Shown here one piece after another: positions 49,948 to 59,797 of a stretch of DNA of 64,000 nucleotides. Position 1 is the first letter of the stretch. The number at the start of each line of letters is the position of its first letter. The stretch is taken from positions 62,001 to 126,000 of the forward strand of contig NZ_LVEG02000002.1 in NCBI RefSeq assembly GCF_001614315.2, given 5' to 3'. The notes below the pieces were generated by a model. The model saw nothing but the letters and a program-made list of their open reading frames with translations, was not told the DNA's origin and made no database searches. This DNA comes from Halofilum ochraceum. Lineage in GTDB: Bacteria; Pseudomonadota; Gammaproteobacteria; XJ16; Halofilaceae. The position numbers and the translations under genes were made by a program.

Positions 49948-52900
49948 GTGGAACCCGAAGGGCCATCCGGAGGCGGCGCCCGCTCGCGGGCGTATTCGAT
50001 CGGTCTTCCGGTGCGGGCCGCTGCAGGCATAAGAAAAGGGAGTCGTGTCATTACTACCACGAATCGCAGGCAAGCCGCTGGCGCGTTCGGCGCGCTGATC
50101 AAATACCTCCGCGAAAACGCCGGCAGCCGGAATGTCGATCTGCTCGAGCCGCTGGCCCGGCTGCTGTTCCATCGCGGCATCCCCGAAGAGTTCTCGCGCC
50201 AGTCGTCGCAGACCCTCAACGCGATGCTGCAGTGGGCGCACGATTTCTATCTCGAGCGTCCGCCGGGCGAATCCAAGGTCCGGATCCTCGAGCCGACCAC
50301 GGAGCGCGAGGGCTGGGAACTGCCGTACGCCCTCGTGGCCGTCGTCACCGACGACCGCCCGTTCCTGGTCGATTCCATCCGCATGGCGCTGGTGGAGAAC
50401 GAGGTCTCGGTCGAGCTGGTGATGCACCCGCAGCTGGTGGCCTGGCGCGATCAGCGCGGGCGTGTAACTCAACTGCTGGGCCGCAACTACACGCCGGATG
50501 TGTCCGAGGAGGCGCTGCCCGAATCACTGATGCTGTTCTGGGTCGAGCGCCCGGTAACCGAAGCCCTTTCCAATCGGCTCGTCAGCGCGATCAATACCGC
50601 CCTGGAGGATGTCGATTCCGCGGTCAGTGATTTCGAGCCCATGCGGGCGCGTGCCCGTGCACTGATCGAAGAGTACGCGAATCCGCCGGTCGCGATGCCC
50701 GAGGAAGACAGCCGCGAAGTGCGGGAATTCCTCGAATGGCTGATCGACAACCACTTCACCTTCCTCGGTTATCGCGAGTACCGCGTCGGCAAGAGCGATG
50801 GCGACCGGGTGCTGAAGCTCGACGCGAAGAGTGGGCTCGGGATTCTGCGCGAGCAGCGCAAGAAGGGCCGCACGCGCAGCGTCTCGGCGCTGGAGAAAAG
50901 GCTGAAGGATTTCGCGGATACGCCGGTGCCGCTGGTATTCACCAAGACCGACGCGCGTTCGACCGTGCATCGGCGCGGGCATATGGATTACATCGGTGTG
51001 CTCCGCTACGACGAGAAGGGCAATATCATCGGCGAGTGCCGTTTCGTCGGTCTGTACACATCGGGCACCTATCATCGTTCCGCGTGGGATATCCCGTTCA
51101 TCCGCGGCAAGGCCAACAGCGTCATGGAGCGCTCGGGGATCCCGTCGGACAGCCATGACGGCAAGGCGCTCGTGAACATCCTCGAGAGCCTGCCGCGCGA
51201 TGAACTGTTCCAGAGCACGGTCGGTGAGCTGCTGGATACCGCGCTCGGCGTGCTGGACCTGGAGGAGCGCAATCGCACGCGCCTGTTCGTGCGGCGCGAC
51301 CACGTCGCCCAGTTCTTCTCCTGCCTCGTATTCATACCGCGCGAACGCTTCAACACGGACGTGCGGATGGCCGTCCAGGCGATCCTGCGCGACGCCCTCG
51401 GTGGCGCGCGCGAGGACTATACGCTGCAGTTCGGCGAGTCCGGCATGGTGCGGGTGCATTTCATCGTCCGCCCCGACGGACCCTGCATCGAGAACTTCGA
51501 TGTCGGCGAGATCGAGCAGCGGATCGTCGCCGCGGTTCGCTCCTGGCAGGATGACCTGCGTGAGGTCCTGATCGAGCGCCATGGCGAGCGTCCGGGCATG
51601 GAACTCGCCAAACGGTTCAGCCAGGCGATGCCCCCGGCCTACATGGACGAGGTACTGCCGTCGGTGGCGGCGTTCGATGTCGAGAAGATCGACAGTCTCG
51701 GCGGCCCCGACGATATCGGCCTGAGCCTCTATCGCCCGGTCGACGACGACACCGGCATCGTCCGGTTCAAAGTATTCAAGCACGACCACACGATCCCGCT
51801 CTCCGACGCGATGCCGATGCTCGAACGCATGGGCCTTAGGGCGGTATCCGAGTGGGGGCCGTACGACATCCGGATGCCAAACGGCGATCACATCTGTATC
51901 CAGGACCTCGACCTGGTGGCCGCGTTCACCGATGAACTCGACGTATCCCAGGTCCGCGAACCGTTCGCCGAGGCCTTCGAACAGATCTGGCGCGGCCGCG
52001 CCGAGAGCGACGGCTTCAACCGGCTGATCCTCGCCGCGCACATGAACTGGCGTCAGGCGGCGCTGCTGCGGGCGTACTGCAAGTACCTGATCCAGACCGG
52101 CGTGCCGTTCTCGCAGACATACATGGAAGACACGCTGACGCGCCACCCGCTGATCTCACGGCTGCTGGTCGAACTGTTCGAGGCCCGTCTGGAGCCAGCG
52201 CGGGATCAGGAGAAGAAGCGCGACCGCGAGCGCGGCGCGAAGAAGCTGCGGACCACATTCGACGCACTGGTCAGCGGCGAGCCCGGCCGGGTGGTCGAGG
52301 GCGCGATCGAGCGCCTCGCCGAAGGCCGTGTCGCCGACGCGCGCGAGGACCAGCAGCGCGTGTGCCGCGAAGTGCTGGAGGACCTGCTGGACGACGTATC
52401 GAGTCTCGACGAGGACCGCATCCTGCGCTCGTTCGCGGATATCGTCGACGCCACCATCCGCACCAACGCCTTCCAGACGGATGCGGCGGGGCAATGGCAC
52501 GACTACATGTCGTTCAAGCTCGACTCCGCCCGGGTACCCGATCTGCCGAAGCCGCGCCCATTCCGCGAGATCTTCGTGTACTCGCCGCGCGTCGAGGGCG
52601 TACATCTGCGCGGCGGCCGGGTCGCGCGCGGTGGACTGCGCTGGTCGGATCGGCGCGAGGACTTCCGCACCGAGATCCTGGGCCTGATGAAGGCGCAGAC
52701 CGTCAAGAACACGATGATCGTCCCGGTGGGCGCCAAGGGCGGTTTCGTGCCCAAACAGCTGCCGGTGGGTGGCAATCGCGATGCCATCCAGAAAGAAGGG
52801 ATCGCGTGCTATCGGATCTTCATCCGCGGGCTGCTCGACATTACCGACAATCTGGTCAAGGGCGAGATCGTCCATCCCGAAAACGTCGTGCGCCACGACG

Positions 52901-55026
52901 AGCCGGACCCGTATCTCGTGGTCGCCGCCGACAAGGGCACCGCGACGTTCTCCGACTACGCCAATGAGCTGTCGAAGGAATACGGCTTCTGGCTGGGCGA
53001 TGCCTTCGCCTCGGGCGGCTCCAACGGCTATGACCACAAGGGCATGGGCATTACCGCCAAGGGCGGATGGGAGTCGGTCAAGCGCCATTTCCGCGAGCTC
53101 GGGATCGACTGCCAGAAGGAGGAGCACACGGCGGTCGGCGTCGGCGATATGGCCGGCGACGTTTTCGGCAACGGCATGCTGCTGTCGAAGCACACGCGGG
53201 TCATCGCGGCGTTCAACCACCTGCATATCTTCATCGATCCGGACCCCGACACCGCATCGGCGTACAAGGAGCGCCAGCGCCTGTTCAAAAAGGTCGCGGG
53301 CTGGGGCGAGTACGACACCTCGAAGATCTCGAAGGGCGGTGGTGTCTGGGAGCGCAGCGCCAAGAGCATCAAGCTGCCGAAGGAGGCGCGCGAGGCGCTC
53401 GGGATCGAGGCCAGTGAGCTCGCCCCCTACGAGATCGTCGCCGCGATCATGCGCGCGCAGGTGGACCTGCTCTGGCTCGGCGGTATCGGCACCTACCTCA
53501 AGGGCAGCGACGAGCGCGAGGAAGAGGTCGGCGATCGCGCCAACCGCCTCGTGCGCTGCAATGGTGACGAGCTGCGCTGTCGTGTCGTCGGTGAAGGCGC
53601 GAACCTCGGTTGCACACAGAAGGGGCGTGTCGAGTTCGCGCTCAACGGTGGCTACATCAACACCGACTTCATCGACAACTCGGCCGGGGTCGACTGCTCG
53701 GACCATGAGGTCAACATCAAGATCCTGCTCAATGCCGCGGTCGATGTCGGCAAACTGAGCGAGTCCAAGCGCAGCACCCAGTTGGCGGAGATGACCGACG
53801 AGGTTGGCCAGCTCGTGCTGCGCAACAACTACCTGCAGACCCAGGCGATCTCGATGATGTCCGCCTTCACCGTGACCCGCCTGGGCACCAAGGCGCATTT
53901 CATCTCCTGGCTCGAGGGACGCGGGATACTCGACCGCCAGCTCGAGGCGCTGCCGAACCAGGAACAGATCGAAGAGCGCCAGGCGCGCGGCCTCGGCCTC
54001 ACCCGGCCCGAGATCGCGGTCCTGCTGTCGTACGCGAAGATCACGCTCTACCCGGAACTGCTTGAGTCGGATGTGCCGGAGGACCCCTACCTCGCACGCG
54101 AGCTGGTGGACTACTTCCCGACGCCACTGCGCGAGAAATACCGCGGTTACATGAACGAGCACCGCGTGTGGCGCGAGATCATTGCCACCCAGGTGACCAA
54201 CAGCGTCATCAACCGCATGGGTGCGACGTTCATCCTGCGCATGCAGGAAGACACCAGCGCCACCTCGGCGGAGGTCGCGCGCGCATTCACGATCGCGCGC
54301 GAGGTGTTCGGAGCGCCGGAACTGTGGGCGAGCATCGAGGCACTGGATACGAAGGTCGACAGCCGGGTCCAGACCGATCTGCTGCTGCGGCTCTGGGAGC
54401 TGCTGCGGCACGCCACGCGCTGGCTGCTCAACCGGCCCGGCCACAGCCTGGATATCGCGAAAGCGGTCGAGTCCTACCGGCCCGGTGTGCAGCAGCTGGT
54501 GGAGCATCTTGAGAGCGTCGCGGTCGAGACCTGGCGCGGGGCGATGGATGACATCGCCGCCGAGATGACCGGACAGGGCGTGCCGCAGAAGCTGGCCCGG
54601 CGGATCGCGGTTACCGACGCGCTGTATCCGTCCCTCGATATCGTCGACATCGCCAACACCGAAGGGCGGCGGGTCGAGAAGGTGGGCCGCGTCTATGCGT
54701 TGCTGGGTGAGCGTTTTGGCCTCAAGTGGCTGCGCAGCCAGATCGAGAGCCTGCCGGTCGACGGCATCTGGCACGCCAACGCGCGGGGCGCGCTGCGTGA
54801 CGACCTGTACGACCGCCACCGGGAGATGACCATCCGGGTGCTGAATGCGCGCACGGAGGAAGATCCCGATGCGGCGGTCGACGCCTGGTTCGCTGAGCAC
54901 GCCATGGATGCCGGCCGCGTCCAGAACATGATGGCCGAGATCCAGCGGCTGCCGCGGATCGACTACGCGACCGCCGTCGTGGCACTGCGCGCGCTGCAAC
55001 AGCTGGTATCGGAGACCAGCGCTTGA
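49948..55026 (+). CDS. gdhB: NAD-specific glutamate dehydrogenase, large (180-kDa) type
   Basis: About 1660-1690 residues, the size of the large NAD-GDHs. The N-terminal half has ACT-like regulatory segments (YALVAVVTDDRPFLVDSIRM; LVAFTD-type region). The catalytic core lies near residues 850-1250 (HLRGGRVARGGLRWSDRRED, LMKAQTVKNTMIVPVGAKGG, EEHTAVGVGDMAGDVFGNGM). It turns glutamate into 2-oxoglutarate, feeding carbon and releasing ammonium. Start is uncertain: GTG 49948 is the furthest, GTG 50011 another, but the best ribosome-binding site (GGGAG, 50038-50042) precedes an ATT at 50050. A perfect hairpin follows the stop. Confidence 0.93.
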   Translation: MEPEGPSGGGARSRAYSIGLPVRAAAGIRKGSRVITTTNRRQAAGAFGALIKYLRENAGSRNVDLLEPLARLLFHRGIPEEFSRQSSQTLNAMLQWAHDFYLERPPGESKVRILEPTTEREGWELPYALVAVVTDDRPFLVDSIRMALVENEVSVELVMHPQLVAWRDQRGRVTQLLGRNYTPDVSEEALPESLMLFWVERPVTEALSNRLVSAINTALEDVDSAVSDFEPMRARARALIEEYANPPVAMPEEDSREVREFLEWLIDNHFTFLGYREYRVGKSDGDRVLKLDAKSGLGILREQRKKGRTRSVSALEKRLKDFADTPVPLVFTKTDARSTVHRRGHMDYIGVLRYDEKGNIIGECRFVGLYTSGTYHRSAWDIPFIRGKANSVMERSGIPSDSHDGKALVNILESLPRDELFQSTVGELLDTALGVLDLEERNRTRLFVRRDHVAQFFSCLVFIPRERFNTDVRMAVQAILRDALGGAREDYTLQFGESGMVRVHFIVRPDGPCIENFDVGEIEQRIVAAVRSWQDDLREVLIERHGERPGMELAKRFSQAMPPAYMDEVLPSVAAFDVEKIDSLGGPDDIGLSLYRPVDDDTGIVRFKVFKHDHTIPLSDAMPMLERMGLRAVSEWGPYDIRMPNGDHICIQDLDLVAAFTDELDVSQVREPFAEAFEQIWRGRAESDGFNRLILAAHMNWRQAALLRAYCKYLIQTGVPFSQTYMEDTLTRHPLISRLLVELFEARLEPARDQEKKRDRERGAKKLRTTFDALVSGEPGRVVEGAIERLAEGRVADAREDQQRVCREVLEDLLDDVSSLDEDRILRSFADIVDATIRTNAFQTDAAGQWHDYMSFKLDSARVPDLPKPRPFREIFVYSPRVEGVHLRGGRVARGGLRWSDRREDFRTEILGLMKAQTVKNTMIVPVGAKGGFVPKQLPVGGNRDAIQKEGIACYRIFIRGLLDITDNLVKGEIVHPENVVRHDEPDPYLVVAADKGTATFSDYANELSKEYGFWLGDAFASGGSNGYDHKGMGITAKGGWESVKRHFRELGIDCQKEEHTAVGVGDMAGDVFGNGMLLSKHTRVIAAFNHLHIFIDPDPDTASAYKERQRLFKKVAGWGEYDTSKISKGGGVWERSAKSIKLPKEAREALGIEASELAPYEIVAAIMRAQVDLLWLGGIGTYLKGSDEREEEVGDRANRLVRCNGDELRCRVVGEGANLGCTQKGRVEFALNGGYINTDFIDNSAGVDCSDHEVNIKILLNAAVDVGKLSESKRSTQLAEMTDEVGQLVLRNNYLQTQAISMMSAFTVTRLGTKAHFISWLEGRGILDRQLEALPNQEQIEERQARGLGLTRPEIAVLLSYAKITLYPELLESDVPEDPYLARELVDYFPTPLREKYRGYMNEHRVWREIIATQVTNSVINRMGATFILRMQEDTSATSAEVARAFTIAREVFGAPELWASIEALDTKVDSRVQTDLLLRLWELLRHATRWLLNRPGHSLDIAKAVESYRPGVQQLVEHLESVAVETWRGAMDDIAAEMTGQGVPQKLARRIAVTDALYPSLDIVDIANTEGRRVEKVGRVYALLGERFGLKWLRSQIESLPVDGIWHANARGALRDDLYDRHREMTIRVLNARTEEDPDAAVDAWFAEHAMDAGRVQNMMAEIQRLPRIDYATAVVALRALQQLVSETSA

Positions 55027-55054
55027 GCGCGCCCCGCCGCGCGGCGGGGCGCGC
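55027..55054 (+). terminator. Hairpin after glutamate dehydrogenase
   Basis: A perfect 28-base palindrome (GCGCGCCCCGCCG / CGGCGGGGCGCGC) directly after the TGA. No T-run. Likely transcript end. Confidence 0.6.
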
Positions 55055-55097
55055 CGGGCACACCCCGACCGTTGATGCGCGGGTCGACTGAGCGGTA

Positions 55098-56183
55098 ATG
55101 GCCGGTACGACGGCACAGCTCGCGGTCGCGCCCGATGAGGGATTCCGGGCGTGGCTGGCCGCGGCGGGCGGCGCGCTCGCGATCTCGACCTATCAGGCGG
55201 GGATGCTGGTCTTCGTCTCCTGGGACGGTCGCCAGATACGGGTGCTGCCGCGGCGTCTGGACAAGCCCATGGGACTCGACGGCGACGCCGGGCGCCTGAC
55301 CGTCGCCACGCGCCATGATGTCACCGTCTTCGCCAATGCCGCGGCGCTCGCCCCGGAATACGGGCGCCAGCGCGGCAGCTGGTACGACGCCCTGTTCCTG
55401 CCGCGGGTGACCTGGCACACGGGCGACGTCCAGGCGCATGAGGTGCAGTGCGCGGGCGAAGGTATCTGGGTCGTCAACACCCGCTACTCCTGCCTGATGC
55501 GGCCGAGCTCGGGCTACAGCTTCGAGCCGGCGTGGGCGCCGCCGTTCATCACGGATCTCGTGCCCGAGGATCGCTGCCACCTCAATGGCCTCGCCCTGGA
55601 GGCGGGCGAGCCGCGCTACGTCACGGCGATGGGCGAGACCGACCGCGCGCAGGGCTGGCGCGACGACCGCAGCGAGGGCGGCGTGGTGATCGATGTCGGC
55701 ACGGGCGCGACGGTCGCCCGGGGTCTCGCCATGCCCCATTCGCCGCGGCTGCACGATGGGATCCTCTACGTGCTGGACTCGGGGCGTGGCCGGCTATGCC
55801 GGGTCGATCCGCAGGCCGGTACCCTCGATACCGTCACCGAACTGCCCGGGTACGCGCGTGGCCTCGCCTTCGTTGGCGACACGGCGCTGGTGGGCCTGTC
55901 GAAGATTCGCGAGAAGCGTCACTTCGGTGGCATGCCCATCGAACGGCGTTCGGAACCGCTGTGCTGCGGCGTCGCCGTTGTTGATCTGCGTACCGGCGTG
56001 CGGACCGGACTGCTCGAGTGCTCGGAAGGGGCGACGGAGCTCTTCGACCTGCGTTTCCTGCCCGGCCTCACCCGTCCCAACCTGATCGGACTGGATCGCG
56101 CCGAGTCCCGGCATGCGGTGACCGAGCCAAACAGCGCGTGGTTCCTGCGGCCGGCCGAAGACGGCTCAGCAACGGGGGCCTGA
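55098..56183 (+). CDS. TIGR03032 family protein
   Basis: A 361-residue protein. The opening FRAWLAAAGGALAISTYQAG and KLVF-like MLVFVSWDGR, the middle HEVQCAGEGIWVVNTRYSCL, and CHLNGLALEAGEPRYVTAMG near residue 160 are the marks of TIGR03032 (DUF4915-like) proteins, thought to fold as a beta-propeller. Function is not known. No signal peptide. Members often sit beside large surface or repeat proteins, as here with the FecR fusion gene starting 116 bases downstream. Confidence 0.85.
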   Translation: MAGTTAQLAVAPDEGFRAWLAAAGGALAISTYQAGMLVFVSWDGRQIRVLPRRLDKPMGLDGDAGRLTVATRHDVTVFANAAALAPEYGRQRGSWYDALFLPRVTWHTGDVQAHEVQCAGEGIWVVNTRYSCLMRPSSGYSFEPAWAPPFITDLVPEDRCHLNGLALEAGEPRYVTAMGETDRAQGWRDDRSEGGVVIDVGTGATVARGLAMPHSPRLHDGILYVLDSGRGRLCRVDPQAGTLDTVTELPGYARGLAFVGDTALVGLSKIREKRHFGGMPIERRSEPLCCGVAVVDLRTGVRTGLLECSEGATELFDLRFLPGLTRPNLIGLDRAESRHAVTEPNSAWFLRPAEDGSATGA

Positions 56184-56299
56184 CGCCCTTTCGCCCGGCA
56201 TCATCACCGCCACGGCGAGCCCCGGCCATGCCGGTAGTGGCATCGCGTGCACGACCGCATTACAGTCATAACTGGTCAGCCACGCAGGGACGCCCTCTC

Positions 56300-59200
56300 A
56301 TGCAGCCCCCGTTCCGCAAATCCCCGCTCGCCCTCGCCGTCGGCGCCGCCCTGGCCTCAGGCCCGGTCGCCGCCTTCCCTGTCGTGCCGCTCACCGACGA
56401 ATTCGAACTCGCCGCCGACACAGCCAACACGAACCAGCAGACACCTGATGTCGCCATGGCCGACGACGGGCGCTTCGTCGCGGTCTGGGCGGACGGCGGC
56501 GAGATCTTCGCGCAGCGGTACGCGGCGGATGGTTCCGCGACGGGCGCCGAGATCGCCGTTCCGCGCGCCGATCCGGCGGCTACGGGCGCCCGCGGCGGAG
56601 TCACGGTGGCGATGGACGACGACGGGGATTTTGCGGTTGCGTGGGATGTCTACTACGGATTTACCGGGCCTACCAGCTACTCCGAGGAAGTAATCTTCCA
56701 GCGCTACAACGCAGACGGCACCGAGAATGGCTCACCGGTGTTCGCCAACGACGACGTTGCCGCTGGGGATCAGGTTAATCCGGATATTGCACTGGACGGC
56801 GACGGCGACATCGTCGTCACTTGGCAGGGCTATTACGACTCGGTCGACACTGATTCGATCACCTACCGACTGTTCGACGCCTCCAGTGGGGCCCTGACGT
56901 CGAGCCAGCAGGCGCCCTCGAATACGGCGGGGACCACCGTTCAGCCAAGCGTGGCGAGTTCCGGGTTTGGTCAGTTCGTCATCGGCTGGCGTTACGTCGG
57001 TACCAACGAGATCCAGGCCCGCCGATTCGCCGCCAACGGCTCGCCGCTCGCGGCCACGCTGCAGGTTGCGGCCGGATCCTCTGGTCCTCTCGGCAACCCC
57101 GACGTGGCGGTGGACGACGATGGCGATTTCGCGGTCGCGTGGGACGACTACGCGAGTGGCCTGTACGAGGTCGCGTACCGCGTCTTCGACAGCCAGGGCA
57201 TCGAACTGCTTGGGCGCACCGTGGTTGCCGAGGGCGGGATCCAGCCCGCGATCGCCCTGCTCGAGCCGAACCAGACCGCCATCGCCTGGCGGAGCGATCC
57301 CAGCGCCGACGCCGACGGCGACGGCGATATCGACGGCGATGGGGATGGCGGCGGCATCCTGCTCAGCACGCGTGATGCGGGGGGGAGTGTCGATTCGGGC
57401 CCGCTGCTCGTGAACCAGACCACCGCCGGCGAGCAGGACCAACCCGCGATCGCCATGGATGCCGACGGCGATCTCGTGGTGGGGTTCGAGAGCTATGTCG
57501 GCAGCACCGAGGATGACGTGCGCGGGAGGGTGTTCGAGCGCCCGTCGCAGACCGTGGAGGGTACCAGCAGCGGCACGGGCGCGCTGGGCTGGCTGGGCGG
57601 CCTGGCCCTCGGCCTGGCCGGCATCGGTCGGCGACTGGCGCGGCGCCGCGGCGGTCGCGGGCCGGTCGCCTTCCTCGCCGGCGCCCTGGCCCTTGGCCTT
57701 GCTGGCGGAGCGCCAAGCGCCCAGGCGCAGGGGCCGGGCCCGACGCCGGAGGCCTCGCCCCGCGAGGTGGGGCATGCGGAGGAGGTGAGCGGTACGGTGA
57801 CCGCCGGTCGCCCGGGCGGCTCCACACGCGCGCTGCAGGAGAACGGGCCGATCTATGTCGGCGATCTGGTGCGGACCGGCGAGGAGGCCGCCGCGGTGCT
57901 CCGCCTCGCCGACGGCTCCCGCATCGCCCTGCGCGCCGATTCCACGTTCCGGGTGGCCCGCCTCGAGCGCACCACCGACGAGGATGGCGATTCCAGCCTG
58001 ACCGGCATGTTCATGGACCTCGTGCGCGGTGGCCTGCGCGCGATTACCGGCGGGATCGCCGAGCGCGAGCCGGAACGCTATCAACTGCGCACCCCGGTCG
58101 CGACGATCGGCGTGCGGGGGACGGAGTTCGATGCCCGCCTGTGCCCGCGCGGACAGTGCCCGGACACGGGCGACGCCGCGACCGGCGATGCCGGGCCCGA
58201 TGCCGCCGCCCGGGTCGTCGAACTCTCGGGCGTGGTGGAGGCCCGCACGGGCAACGGCGGCACACGGGTGCTGACCGAGGGTGCTCGGGTTTTCCAGGGC
58301 GATACCGTGCGCACCGCCGGCGACGCCTGGGCCGCGCTGCGATTCGCGGACGGCTCGAAGGTCTCGCTCGAGCCGGGAACGGCGTTCGTCGTGCGTGAAT
58401 GGGAGTACGAGGCCGAGGAACCCGAACAGGGCAACGCCCTGCTGCGCCTGGTACGCGGTGGCATGCGCGTGCTCACGGGGCTGATCGGCAGCGAGCAGCC
58501 CGAGAGCTACCAGGTGGGCACGCCGGTCGCCACCATCGGCGTTCGCGGCACCGGTTTTGATCTCCTGTGCCAGGGCGCCTGCGTCGATCCCGACGCCAGC
58601 ACCGCGGCGGTCCAGGGCGACGGGCTGTTCGTGCGCGCCTGGGATGGCGAAATCTTCGCCGAACTCGAGGGCCGCACCGCCGGATTCGCGGCCGGTGAGA
58701 CCGGCTTCCTGGCCAACGACAGCGCCCCGGTACTGCGCCTTGATGCCCTTCCGCCTTCGCTCCGGGATCTGGTCTCGCCGCGCCCCGACACCGTCACCGG
58801 TGCCCCGCCGTCGAGTGCGGATCGCCTGTACACGTACACCCATGAGGGCGCGATCACGGTGCTGGGCCGGACCGGTCCGGCCGCCGTGTTCGAGGCCGGT
58901 GAGGCCGGCGTTGTCGGTGGCGGCGATAGCGGTGGTGCACAGGCCCCGGAGGCCCTGCCGGAACCGCCCGGCGACTTCGTCGGCCCGGATGACACCGGCA
59001 TCGCAGTGCCGACCATCATGGGCGCGCTCGGCTCGCTCGCGCTGGGGCAGTTCGAACTGGGCACCGCCTATGTGGGCGGTACCGCGGGCGCCGGCATCGC
59101 CGGTTCCGAGTCCGACTTCGAGCGGCGTCTGCAGCGCAGCAACCCCGGCGTCTCCGTCAACGACCTCTCCGGCGGCGCCGGGCTGCGCGCGTTCGTCGGC

Positions 59201-59623
59201 TACCGGCTGCTCGGCGTCCTCGGTGTCGAGGTGGGCGGTTTCGACATGGGTGACACCGACTCCGAGATCGACCCCGGTACCGCCGATGCGGAGGTCGTTG
59301 CCCGCGACGCACTCGACAAGCACCCGATCACGCCGCGCGGTTTCGATATCAGCGCCATCGCGCGCACGCCGATCGACGCCACGGGGACGGCCTGGGCCTT
59401 CGCACGCACCGGCATCGCGCGCTGGGAGGGCAAGGTCACGACGAGCACACCTTCCGGGGAGCGCTTCAGCAAGGAGTTCTCGGGGACCGATGCACTGGTC
59501 GGCGGCGGCGTCGAATACCGGATCTCGCCCAACGTCCACGCGCGTACGGAATGGATCCACTACCGTATCGATCCGGATCCGGTGAACTACGTGGGGGCGG
59601 GTCTCGTCTGGACTTTTCCCTGA
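56300..59623 (+). CDS. Large exported FecR-domain protein, apparent fusion of two exported proteins, with C-terminal beta-barrel
   Basis: 1107 residues. 1-25 signal peptide (cleavage near PVAA-FP). About 26-420: repeated blades with DDDGDFAVAW, DGDGDIVVTW and DADGDLVVGF, a Ca-binding propeller-like array. 427-450: Gly-rich helix plus RRLARRR, which looks like a GlyGly-CTERM sorting tail, but internal. 454-476: a second signal-like segment ending SAQA-Q. About 495-615 and 635-760: two FecR domains, each ending in TPVATIGVRGT. About 900-1107: outer-membrane beta-barrel (GAGLRAFVGYRLLGVLGVEV) ending in WTFP. The joined parts imply two genes whose stop was lost; a sequencing error would also explain it. 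ATG 56300 is taken. Confidence 0.82.
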   Translation: MQPPFRKSPLALAVGAALASGPVAAFPVVPLTDEFELAADTANTNQQTPDVAMADDGRFVAVWADGGEIFAQRYAADGSATGAEIAVPRADPAATGARGGVTVAMDDDGDFAVAWDVYYGFTGPTSYSEEVIFQRYNADGTENGSPVFANDDVAAGDQVNPDIALDGDGDIVVTWQGYYDSVDTDSITYRLFDASSGALTSSQQAPSNTAGTTVQPSVASSGFGQFVIGWRYVGTNEIQARRFAANGSPLAATLQVAAGSSGPLGNPDVAVDDDGDFAVAWDDYASGLYEVAYRVFDSQGIELLGRTVVAEGGIQPAIALLEPNQTAIAWRSDPSADADGDGDIDGDGDGGGILLSTRDAGGSVDSGPLLVNQTTAGEQDQPAIAMDADGDLVVGFESYVGSTEDDVRGRVFERPSQTVEGTSSGTGALGWLGGLALGLAGIGRRLARRRGGRGPVAFLAGALALGLAGGAPSAQAQGPGPTPEASPREVGHAEEVSGTVTAGRPGGSTRALQENGPIYVGDLVRTGEEAAAVLRLADGSRIALRADSTFRVARLERTTDEDGDSSLTGMFMDLVRGGLRAITGGIAEREPERYQLRTPVATIGVRGTEFDARLCPRGQCPDTGDAATGDAGPDAAARVVELSGVVEARTGNGGTRVLTEGARVFQGDTVRTAGDAWAALRFADGSKVSLEPGTAFVVREWEYEAEEPEQGNALLRLVRGGMRVLTGLIGSEQPESYQVGTPVATIGVRGTGFDLLCQGACVDPDASTAAVQGDGLFVRAWDGEIFAELEGRTAGFAAGETGFLANDSAPVLRLDALPPSLRDLVSPRPDTVTGAPPSSADRLYTYTHEGAITVLGRTGPAAVFEAGEAGVVGGGDSGGAQAPEALPEPPGDFVGPDDTGIAVPTIMGALGSLALGQFELGTAYVGGTAGAGIAGSESDFERRLQRSNPGVSVNDLSGGAGLRAFVGYRLLGVLGVEVGGFDMGDTDSEIDPGTADAEVVARDALDKHPITPRGFDISAIARTPIDATGTAWAFARTGIARWEGKVTTSTPSGERFSKEFSGTDALVGGGVEYRISPNVHARTEWIHYRIDPDPVNYVGAGLVWTFP

Positions 59624-59797
59624 GTCGCGACAGTTTGCCCCTGCCATGGACAGGGGGTTGACCGATTTGCGCCAGTGAGGATTCCGACGCACAATCGGTT
59701 CCCGTGATATGTCGCGACCCTGCAGAGGGGCCGCGTGTACACGGTCCGGTAAGAACAACGTACGGCCGTACCAAAAACAACATCTCGGGGGAGAGCC

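Noticed and set aside
52156-55116. Very long open frame (986 codons) on the minus strand opposite glutamate dehydrogenase
   Set aside because: It is a GC-rich shadow of the GDH gene, Arg/Asp/His-heavy, with no family motif and no proper start.
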